This document shows, piece after piece, positions 1 to 5,501 of a stretch of 18,155 nt of DNA (the first letter of the stretch is position 1; each line of letters begins with the position of its first letter). The stretch spans positions 1-18,155 of the forward strand of contig DNQL01000273.1 of assembly GCA_003500765.1 (NCBI GenBank), in the 5' to 3' direction. This DNA comes from Elusimicrobiota bacterium (GTDB lineage Bacteria > Elusimicrobiota > Elusimicrobia > Elusimicrobiales > UBA9959). The position numbers were made by a program, and so were the translations under genes. Under the pieces are notes generated by a model. It worked only from the letters and a program-made list of their open reading frames with translations, searched no databases and was not told where the DNA came from.

Positions 1-2
1 GC

Positions 3-656
3 GCCGCGGCCCCCAGCGGCATGGGCGCCCTCGCCGCGCTGTACCGCTCCGCCCGCGTGAACACCCCGTACATAGGCGCCGCGGAACTGCGCCTCTCCTC
101 GGAGATGAAGAACATAACCGGCGGCATACGGAACCTCAACGGCCGCATCGCCCTGCAGACGGGGGAAGGCACCTTCTACCAGGTGCAGCGGAACGCCGAG
201 CAGGATAAGGTCTATTACATCATCTCGATGCCGATACTCATCATCTACAAGATGAACCGGGTAGGGGCGCTGCGCCTGGGCACCAAGCTGAAGGACATAA
301 ACTTCCGGAGCACCGGCGGCGAATACTCCTTCGACTCCGGCAGGCTCCTGATAGAGAACTTCTATATAGACGGGCGGGAGTTCTCCGCCTACGTAGCCGG
401 GCAGATGGACCTGGTCAACGAAACAATGGACCTGAAAATTTATACAATATCCGATAAGTACCATTCGATGGGCGGCATGCCGGAAACGATGACCGACGCC
501 AGCGGCCGGCCCGCCCTCGCTTTCACCGTTACGGGAAACGCCAACGACCCCAAGATACGGGCTATAAACCCGAGGGAAAGCGGCAGGATAATAGACGCGG
601 CCATAGCGCGGGGAGCCGGGCTGGACCCGGAGAAATTCAGAAAACTGAAGCCCTAG
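3..656 (+). CDS. AsmA-like C-terminal domain protein (5' end missing)
   Basis: C-terminal part of a larger protein. The reading frame stays open to the left edge of the window, so the ATG at 21 is probably internal and not the start. The visible ~215 residues resemble the C-terminal repeat of AsmA/TamB/YhdP-type envelope proteins. There is a beta-rich stretch with a G-x-L-x-I-E-N-F pattern (GRLLIENFYIDG), a following 'LVNETMDLKI' segment, and a final P-x-L-A-F-x-V-T-G-x-x-x-D-P-K motif (residues ~165-179 from the ATG at 21). Proteins of this family are anchored in the inner membrane, span the periplasm and are implicated in outer-membrane lipid transport or assembly. The gene ends 22 bases before pyrE on the same strand. 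Family assignment is by motif only, and the N-terminal membrane anchor cannot be seen here. Confidence 0.6.
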   Translation, partial: AAAPSGMGALAALYRSARVNTPYIGAAELRLSSEMKNITGGIRNLNGRIALQTGEGTFYQVQRNAEQDKVYYIISMPILIIYKMNRVGALRLGTKLKDINFRSTGGEYSFDSGRLLIENFYIDGREFSAYVAGQMDLVNETMDLKIYTISDKYHSMGGMPETMTDASGRPALAFTVTGNANDPKIRAINPRESGRIIDAAIARGAGLDPEKFRKLKP

Positions 657-678
657 CGGGCCGGTCGGGAGAGACAAA

Positions 679-1275
679 ATGTCAAAACTGGGAAAACTCG
701 ACGTAGTGGGACTGCTTCAGGAGCACGGGGCCATACTCAACGGCCATTTCCAGCTGCCCTCCGGTTTTCACACGCAGACCTACATACAGCCCTCGCTGGC
801 CCTGCAGTATCCCCACCTGGCCCAGAAGATAGCCAAAGAGATGGCATCCAAGTTCCCCCAGGAGATAAACATCGTCCTCTCCCACTCCCTGGGCTCCGTG
901 GTCATAGGGCAGGAAGTGGCGCGTCAGAAGAAAGCCCGCTCCATCTTCACCGAGCGGGTCAACGGCGTCATGATGCTCAAACGCGACTTCAAGATAACCG
1001 AAGGGGAGCGCGTGCTGGTGGTGGACGACGTTCTTAACACCGGCAGGCTGACCGGCGAAGCCGTTACCCTGGCCCGCGGCTACGGGGCCAAGGTGATCGG
1101 CGTGGTCGCGATAGTGGACCGCTCCACCAGCGACCTGCCGCTCAACGTACCCGTGCGGGCGCTGATCTCCTACCCGCTGCAGCTCTTCCCGCCGGACAAC
1201 TGCCCGCTCTGCCGGCAGAAGCTGCCCTTGACGGTGCCCGGCTCCACGGTTCACCACGCGCACGGCCAGGAATAA
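679..1275 (+). CDS. pyrE: Orotate phosphoribosyltransferase, Thermus type
   Basis: Predicted to join orotate to PRPP, giving orotidine 5'-phosphate in pyrimidine synthesis, in the cytoplasm. The 198 residues carry a type I phosphoribosyltransferase PRPP loop (VLVVDDVLNTG, residues 112-122) with both acidic residues. Just before it, 'FTERVNGVMMLKRDF' (90-104) matches the substrate-side strand of the Thermus-type subfamily. The C-terminal tail with 'CPLC' (175-178) and a P-G-S turn is also typical of that subfamily and absent from enterobacterial PyrE. A GGGAGAGA ribosome site lies a few bases before the ATG. It is followed after 7 bases by the SAM hydrolase gene, so the two are probably co-transcribed. 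A related purine or other PRTase is possible, but the subfamily signature favours PyrE. Confidence 0.82.
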   Translation: MSKLGKLDVVGLLQEHGAILNGHFQLPSGFHTQTYIQPSLALQYPHLAQKIAKEMASKFPQEINIVLSHSLGSVVIGQEVARQKKARSIFTERVNGVMMLKRDFKITEGERVLVVDDVLNTGRLTGEAVTLARGYGAKVIGVVAIVDRSTSDLPLNVPVRALISYPLQLFPPDNCPLCRQKLPLTVPGSTVHHAHGQE

Positions 1276-1282
1276 GGGGTAG

Positions 1283-2074
1283 ATGAAGACAAAGCACATC
1301 GCCCTCATCTCCGACTTCGGTATCAACGACCCCTTCGTGGGGGCCATCAAGGGAGTCATACTTTCTTCGGCCCCGGGGACGCAGATCATCGACATCACCC
1401 ACCAGATCCCTCCGCAGGACATACAGACCGCCTCGTTCTACCTCATGTCCTCGATGGGCTATATGCCCAAGGGCACGCTTTTCCTGGTGGTGGTGGACCC
1501 GCACGTGGGCACCGGCCGCGGCATAATCTGGGCGCGGACGGCCAACTACCAGTTCATCTGCCCGGATAACGGCATCATCAGCTGGGTCGAGGAGAAAGAG
1601 CCCATAACGGACTCCAGGTTCATAAGCAACTCGAGCCTGTTCCTCCCCAAGATCAGCTCCACTTTCCACGGGCGGGACATAATGGCGCCCGTGGCGGCGG
1701 CCGTGGCGAAAGGCCTGCCGGAGAAGAAACTGGGACCGGTCTTCAAAGGCTACCGCCGCTTCCCCCTTCCCGCGCCCGAGCGCGCGGGGGCCAGGGTCAA
1801 CGGCCAGGTCATAGCGGTGGACAATTTCGGCAACGTGATAACCAATATCAGGCAGCAGCAGATAAACGCGAAATCCATCTTCACCGTGTCCGGGCGCGTA
1901 CTAAAGAGCCTCAAGCTCACCTACGCCTCCGTCCCGGAGGGAGAGCCGCTGGCGCTCATCGGCTCTTTCGGTTACCTGGAATTCTCGGTGCGCAACGGAA
2001 GCTTCGCACGGGCTTTCAACGTCAAGATCGGCGACAAGGTGGAGGCCATAGTATCAATCGATGAACAAATCTGA
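1283..2074 (+). CDS. S-adenosylmethionine hydrolase (SAM hydroxide adenosyltransferase, DUF62 family)
   Basis: Member of the SAM hydroxide adenosyltransferase family, which uses an activated water to split S-adenosylmethionine into adenosine and methionine and is homologous to fluorinase and chlorinase. The 263 residues open with the family signature 'LISDFGINDPFVGAIKG' (8-24). The Asp-Arg-His set thought to activate water is present as D72, R79 and H129 (VDPHVGTGR and FHGRD), with the spacing usual for hydrolases. I see no sign of the chloride-binding changes of halogenases, so hydrolysis is the expected reaction. The biological role of the family is still poorly understood; control of SAM levels is one idea. 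An AAGGGG ribosome site precedes the ATG, and the last 14 bases overlap the next gene, a SAM-dependent methyltransferase, which implies translational coupling. Confidence 0.85.
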   Translation: MKTKHIALISDFGINDPFVGAIKGVILSSAPGTQIIDITHQIPPQDIQTASFYLMSSMGYMPKGTLFLVVVDPHVGTGRGIIWARTANYQFICPDNGIISWVEEKEPITDSRFISNSSLFLPKISSTFHGRDIMAPVAAAVAKGLPEKKLGPVFKGYRRFPLPAPERAGARVNGQVIAVDNFGNVITNIRQQQINAKSIFTVSGRVLKSLKLTYASVPEGEPLALIGSFGYLEFSVRNGSFARAFNVKIGDKVEAIVSIDEQI

Positions 2075-3257
2075 ACTGGAATTAAGAACGGTAAAACTCA
2101 AGAAGGGCCACGACGAGCGGCTGCAGGCGGGACACCCCTGGATATTCTCCAACGAGCTCGTAGAGGTGGACGCCGCCGCCGAACCCGGCTGCCTGGTGAA
2201 GGTGCTCCTGCCCGACGGCAAGACGGCCGGCACCGGTTTCTTCAACCCGAAGAGCCTCATAGCGGTGCGTATGCTCAAGACCGGTCCCGCGCCGCTGGAG
2301 GCCGACTTTACGGAGCGGACGATAGAGCGCGCGCTGGAGCACAGGCGCGACCTGGGACTCTCGGGGAGCTTCCGCGTCTTCTTCGGCGAATCCGACGGCA
2401 TAGGCGGCCTCGTCCTGGACAAGTACGGCGACACGGTCGTGGCCGAGATACTGTCGGCCGGGGCGGAGCGCCTTAAGCCGGAGATAATCAAAGCGGTAAA
2501 AAAGCTGCTCGACCCCGCCTGCCTCTACTTCAAGAACACCCACGTCATCAGGGAACTGGAAGGCCTGCCGCGCTACGCGGAAGCCGCCTTCGGCGAGCTG
2601 CCGGACGAAGCCGAGATAGAGGAGAACGGGCTCAGGTTCCTCGTCTCGCTCAAGGACGGACAGAAGACCGGCTGGTTCTTCGACCAGCGGGAGAACAGGG
2701 CGTTCCTCGCCCCTTATTTCCAGGACCGCAAGGTGCTCGACCTCTACACATATACCGGCGCCTTCGCCCTCAACGCCGCCCGGGCCGGTGCCCGGATGGC
2801 CTGGGGCGTGGACTCCTCCCAGGCGGCCATAGACACCGCCGAGAAGAACGCGGCCCTCAACGGGATGGCCGAGAAGGTCTTTTTCAGGAAAGAGAACGCT
2901 GAGCGCCTGATAGCGGCGATGGGCTCGGGCGACCTGCCCGAAAAGCCGGACTTCGTACTGCTGGACCCGCCGAACCTGGTGCGCAACCGCAAGAACCTGC
3001 CGCAGGCCCGCAAGCTCTACGTCAAGCTCAACGCCTCGGCCATAGCCGCCCTGCCCAAGGACGGCCTGCTGGCCACCTCGACCTGCTCCCACCACATAAA
3101 CAGGGAGACCTTCGTCGGCATCATAAGGGAGGCCTGCGGCAGGAGCCGCCGCCGCGTCGTGCTGCTGGAACTGCGCGGCCAGGCCAAGGACCACCCGGTG
3201 CTGCCCGTCATGCCGGAGACCGAGTACCTGCATTTCGCCCTGCTGAAAGTATTCTGA
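2061..3257 (+). CDS. rlmI: RlmI-like 23S rRNA (cytosine-5) methyltransferase
   Basis: Class I SAM-dependent rRNA methyltransferase of the RlmI/YccW family, which makes m5C in 23S rRNA (position 1962 in E. coli). The 398-residue length is normal for the family. An N-terminal PUA domain is marked by 'RLQAGHPWIFSNE' (20-32). The family block 'GWFFDQREN' (204-212) precedes SAM motif I 'VLDLYTYTGAF' (225-235). The catalytic-domain motifs are 'DPPN' (302-305) and 'TCSHHI' (341-346) with a cysteine. The start overlaps the end of the SAM hydrolase by 14 bases. The closest Shine-Dalgarno-like GGAGG lies 15 bases upstream, so reinitiation from the preceding gene is likely. A strong terminator follows the stop codon. 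The exact target nucleotide is inferred from the family. Confidence 0.85.
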   Translation: MNKSELELRTVKLKKGHDERLQAGHPWIFSNELVEVDAAAEPGCLVKVLLPDGKTAGTGFFNPKSLIAVRMLKTGPAPLEADFTERTIERALEHRRDLGLSGSFRVFFGESDGIGGLVLDKYGDTVVAEILSAGAERLKPEIIKAVKKLLDPACLYFKNTHVIRELEGLPRYAEAAFGELPDEAEIEENGLRFLVSLKDGQKTGWFFDQRENRAFLAPYFQDRKVLDLYTYTGAFALNAARAGARMAWGVDSSQAAIDTAEKNAALNGMAEKVFFRKENAERLIAAMGSGDLPEKPDFVLLDPPNLVRNRKNLPQARKLYVKLNASAIAALPKDGLLATSTCSHHINRETFVGIIREACGRSRRRVVLLELRGQAKDHPVLPVMPETEYLHFALLKVF

Positions 3258-3267
3258 GGACAGGGAC

Positions 3268-3312
3268 AAAAAAAAGGGGCCCCGGGCAGATCCCGGGGCC
3301 CCTTCTTTTTTT
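3268..3312. terminator. Bidirectional intrinsic terminator between rlmI and the response regulator
   Basis: A perfect 11-base-pair stem (GGGGCCCCGGG / CCCGGGGCCCC) with a 5-base loop (CAGAT) is flanked by eight A's on the left and a TTCTTTTTTT run on the right. It therefore has a U-tract in both directions. It lies between two converging genes, 10 bases after the rlmI stop and 12 bases beyond the response regulator stop, so it should end transcripts from both sides. Confidence 0.93.
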
Positions 3313-3324
3313 GCCGCCCTGAAG

Positions 3325-3693
3325 CTAGATAACGCTCCTGACCACGTTCAGTATCTCTTCGCGGCTCGAGGGCTTGGTAATATAGGTCTTGGCGCCGTAG
3401 TCTATGGCCTGCTGTATCTCGCGCACGCTGCCCTCGACGGTGAGCATCACCACCGGGATCGACTTTATGACCTTGTCGGTCTTGATGGCGTGGCAGGCGG
3501 TAAGGCCGTCCATGCGCGGCATATGGATGTCCAGCATGATGAGGGACGGAAGCTCTTTTTTCGCCAGCTCCAGGGCTTCTTCGCCGTTGCCGGCCTTTAT
3601 GACCTTGTAGCCCTCGGCTTCCAGAAGGGCGGCCAGGCTCTCCTGCATCTCCGTATCGTCGTCGGCCAGCAGTATCTTCTTGGTCATCGGCAT
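3325..3693 (-). CDS. Single-domain response regulator (CheY-like receiver)
   Basis: A 122-residue stand-alone receiver domain with no output domain. All phosphorylation residues are present: acidic pair D11/D12, phospho-acceptor D55 (LIMLDIHMPRMDG), T85 (VMLT) and K107 (YITKP). It probably passes a phosphate or acts by protein contact, in the cytoplasm. The start at 3693 is chosen because GGAG lies 5 bases upstream, and because the longer open frame (to 3837) would run backwards through the tRNA gene. It sits 29 bases downstream of tRNA-Phe on the same strand, so both may share a transcript. A sensor kinase is transcribed divergently about 190 bases away and is a plausible partner, but pairing is inferred from proximity only. 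Confidence 0.88.
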   Translation of the reverse strand: MPMTKKILLADDDTEMQESLAALLEAEGYKVIKAGNGEEALELAKKELPSLIMLDIHMPRMDGLTACHAIKTDKVIKSIPVVMLTVEGSVREIQQAIDYGAKTYITKPSSREEILNVVRSVI

Positions 3694-3722
3694 AAAAGCT
3701 CCGCTGCGGGGGCAATAAAACT

Positions 3723-3794
3723 TGCCGCGGGCTGGGATCGAACCAGCGACACCCGGTTTTTCAGACCGGTGCTCTACCACTGAGCTACCGCGGC
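3723..3794 (-). tRNA. tRNA-Phe (anticodon GAA)
   Basis: The minus strand folds into a complete 72-base cloverleaf. It has a 7-bp acceptor stem (GCCGCGG/CCGCGGC) with discriminator A and a D-stem GCTC/GAGC. The 5-bp anticodon stem CCGGT/ACCGG carries the loop CTGAAAA, and the T-stem GCTGG/CCAGC carries the loop TTCGATC. Loop positions 34-36 read GAA, which specifies phenylalanine. The 3' CCA is not encoded (the following bases are AGT), so CCA-adding enzyme is required. Confidence 0.95.
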
Positions 3795-3808
3795 GGACTG
3801 ACGGACAT

Positions 3809-3837
3809 ATTAAATCAATTTTTAGGTCCGGACACAA
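3809..3837 (-). promoter_or_regulatory. Candidate promoter for tRNA-Phe and response regulator
   Basis: On the minus strand TTGTGT (3837-3832) and TTTAAT (3814-3809) are separated by 17 bases. The -10 element ends 14 bases before the mature tRNA 5' end, leaving a leader of about 7 bases. The -35 element matches the consensus poorly (3 of 6), so this is only a best candidate in the AT-rich gap. Confidence 0.35.
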
Positions 3838-3867
3838 TACGGCCCGACGGGCGGAACCGGCCGATTA

Positions 3868-3876
3868 TGGTAGAAT
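3868..3876 (+). promoter_or_regulatory. Extended -10 promoter giving a leaderless kinase mRNA
   Basis: TGG followed by TAGAAT forms an extended -10 element (TGn-TANAAT), and exactly 6 bases separate it from the kinase ATG at 3883. A start site 7 bases below the -10 would fall on the A of the ATG. There is no Shine-Dalgarno sequence before that ATG and no recognisable -35 box, as expected for an extended -10 promoter. Confidence 0.6.
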
Positions 3877-3882
3877 ATAGCG

Positions 3883-4989
3883 ATGGAACAGAGGGTTTGC
3901 GGGGATATAGAAAAGCTCATACTGCAGGCGGTCGAGCAGACCTCAGAGGCGATACTCATAACCGACGCCGACGGCAGCATCATCTACGCCAACAGGGCCT
4001 TCGAAGAGACCAGCGGCTATGACTCCGATTTCCTGATCGGGAAAAACCCCAGCGTCATGAAGAACGACGGCTCGCACTCCGCGGCCTTCTACAAAGAGCT
4101 CTGGGGCACGATAAAGGCCGGCCGAAAGTGGCACGGCCGCATGTTCAACCGCCACAAGAGCGGCGCCGTTTACACGATGGACACCGACATCACCCCGGTG
4201 AAGGACAAGGACGGCGCGGTCACCCATTTCATCTCCGTGAGGCGGGACATCACCCGCGAGCTGCAGCTGGAGAAGCAGCTGGTGGAAAGCCAGAAGCTCG
4301 AATCCCTGGGCCTGCTCGCCGGCCAGATCGCCCACGACTTCAACAATATGCTCACCATCATCCTCGGCTCCGTCGAGCTCGTGCTCGAGGACACCAAGGA
4401 AGGCACGATCGCGCACAAGCTACTTAGCGAGACGCTCAAGACCGCCCGCCATACCGCCGAGCTGACCAAGCAGCTCCTGGTCTTCGCGCGCCGTCAGGAG
4501 ACCAAGCCGAAAAAATCCTGCGCCAACGACCTCATAAAAGAAGCCGAGCTCATACTCAAGAGGCTGATGCCCAAGAATATCGACTTCCTGATGGACCTCG
4601 AGACGGGCCTCTGGGACTCCAACCTGGAGGGCACGCAGTTCCAGCAGGTACTGATGAACCTCGCCATAAACGCCCAGGACGCCATGCCCGGGGGCGGAGC
4701 CATGAAGCTCTCGACCCGCAACGTATCCGCCGGGGAAGATTCCCCCTGGCCGATACCCTCCGGGGAATACGTGCTGATACAGCTGCAGGACACCGGCACC
4801 GGCATACCGCAGGAGATACTCGACAAGGTCTTCGACCCGTTCTTCACCACCAAGCCCAAAGGCAAGGGGACCGGCCTGGGGCTGTCCATAGTCTACGGCA
4901 TCGTTAAGCAGCACCAGGGCGAAGTCCTCGTGGACAGCGTCCCCGGCAAGGGCACCACCTTCCGGCTCTTCTTCCCCCGCGTAAAATAA
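3883..4989 (+). CDS. Soluble PAS-domain sensor histidine kinase
   Basis: A 368-residue cytoplasmic two-component sensor with no membrane segment or signal peptide. An N-terminal PAS domain (about 12-125, '[20 protein letters not shown]' followed by 'DITR' at its end) is followed by a short helical linker. Next come the phosphoacceptor helix '[16 protein letters not shown]' with H151 and an ATP-binding HATPase_c domain. The latter has N-box N263 ([12 protein letters not shown]), G1 box 'DTGTGIP' (303-309), F-box 'FDPFFTTKP' (317-325) and the G2 loop 'GKGTGLGLS'. The H-box with H-D-F-N-N is typical of kinases that use stand-alone or distant receivers. The signal sensed by PAS is unknown; cofactor-binding residues cannot be assigned by eye. 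It is divergent from the CheY-like receiver. Translation probably starts without a leader. Confidence 0.9.
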   Translation: MEQRVCGDIEKLILQAVEQTSEAILITDADGSIIYANRAFEETSGYDSDFLIGKNPSVMKNDGSHSAAFYKELWGTIKAGRKWHGRMFNRHKSGAVYTMDTDITPVKDKDGAVTHFISVRRDITRELQLEKQLVESQKLESLGLLAGQIAHDFNNMLTIILGSVELVLEDTKEGTIAHKLLSETLKTARHTAELTKQLLVFARRQETKPKKSCANDLIKEAELILKRLMPKNIDFLMDLETGLWDSNLEGTQFQQVLMNLAINAQDAMPGGGAMKLSTRNVSAGEDSPWPIPSGEYVLIQLQDTGTGIPQEILDKVFDPFFTTKPKGKGTGLGLSIVYGIVKQHQGEVLVDSVPGKGTTFRLFFPRVK

Positions 4990-5007
4990 CCCCCCTCCAA
5001 AAAAAGC

Positions 5008-5036
5008 TTGACAGCCGCGCGATATACTGGTATACT
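5008..5036 (+). promoter_or_regulatory. Sigma-70-type promoter of the Rrf2-hcp operon
   Basis: A perfect -35 TTGACA (5008-5013), a 17-base spacer and a -10 TATACT (5031-5036, 5 of 6 to consensus). Transcription should start near 5043, about 24 bases ahead of the regulator's ATG. This is the strongest promoter I can see in the window. Confidence 0.88.
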
Positions 5037-5044
5037 AATACCAG
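5027..5044. promoter_or_regulatory. Palindromic operator overlapping the -10 and start site
   Basis: A perfect inverted repeat CTGGTAT-ACTA-ATACCAG (7-bp arms, 4-base centre) covers the -10 box and the expected start of transcription. A repressor bound here would block RNA polymerase, and the neighbouring gene encodes an Rrf2 regulator, a family that commonly represses its own promoter. Binding by this protein is inferred from position and symmetry. Confidence 0.65.
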
Positions 5045-5066
5045 ATTACCACATAAGGATGGAAGA

Positions 5067-5471
5067 ATGCAGACCATACTCAAGATCTCGGAAGCCGCGG
5101 CCATCGCCCTCCACGCGGCCGACTATATGGCGGGACGCGGGGAACTCTGCCAGGCGCAGGACATAGCGCGCGCGCTGGACGTCTCGTACAACCATCTCTC
5201 TAAAGTCCTGCAGTCCCTCACCAGGGCCGGGCTGGTGAAGCCGGTCAGGGGCCCCCGGGGCGGCTTCACACTCTCCCCCTCCGGCCTCAAGGCCTCCGTG
5301 CGGGACCTGATCACCGCGATAGACGGCCCGGTGAAGTTGCACGCCTGCCTTATGGGCCATAAAGTCTGCCGTCACCGGGACTGCATCTTCGGCAAGTTCC
5401 TGCAGGAGACCAACCGGCGCTTCGACAAGGTCCTCGGGAGCAGAATTTCGGAGTTCTCTAAGCGGGCGTAG
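5067..5471 (+). CDS. Rrf2-family iron-sulfur transcriptional regulator (NsrR/IscR-like)
   Basis: A 134-residue Rrf2 protein. An N-terminal winged helix-turn-helix contains the family signature from 'QAQDIARALDVSYNHLSKVL' (29-48) to 'VRGPRGGFTLS' (60-70). Three cysteines in the C-terminal loop, C94, C101 and C106 (C-x6-C-x4-C), sit where NsrR and IscR bind a [2Fe-2S] or [4Fe-4S] cluster, so it probably senses NO, oxygen or iron-sulfur status. An AAGGA ribosome site is 7 bases before the ATG. It lies 30 bases upstream of hcp and is probably co-transcribed with it, mirroring NsrR control of hcp in enterobacteria. The cysteine spacing differs from textbook NsrR and IscR, so I leave the gene unnamed. 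Confidence 0.87.
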   Translation: MQTILKISEAAAIALHAADYMAGRGELCQAQDIARALDVSYNHLSKVLQSLTRAGLVKPVRGPRGGFTLSPSGLKASVRDLITAIDGPVKLHACLMGHKVCRHRDCIFGKFLQETNRRFDKVLGSRISEFSKRA

Positions 5472-5476
5472 CGCTA

Positions 5477-5488
5477 ATATTCGGATAT
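5477..5488. promoter_or_regulatory. Imperfect palindrome between the Rrf2 gene and hcp
   Basis: ATATTCGGATAT is symmetric at 10 of 12 positions and sits just ahead of the hcp ribosome site (AAGGAG, 5489-5494). It shares the string CTAATA at its left side (5474-5479) with the upstream operator (5035-5040). It could be a second weak regulator site or simply an AT-rich leader. Confidence 0.25.
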
Positions 5489-5501
5489 AAGGAGAATAAT
5501 A

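Noticed and set aside
21..23. ATG at 21 as the start of the AsmA-like gene
   Set aside because: The frame is open to the window edge and the protein lacks the N-terminal anchor of its family, so this is an internal Met of a truncated gene.
2082..3269. 395-codon minus-strand open frame opposite rlmI
   Set aside because: A GC-rich shadow frame; the opposite strand carries all rRNA methyltransferase motifs and this one resembles no family.
3694..3837. 48-residue N-terminal extension of the response regulator
   Set aside because: It is a translation of the tRNA-Phe gene and its leader; the receiver fold starts at 3693, with a ribosome site 5 bases upstream.
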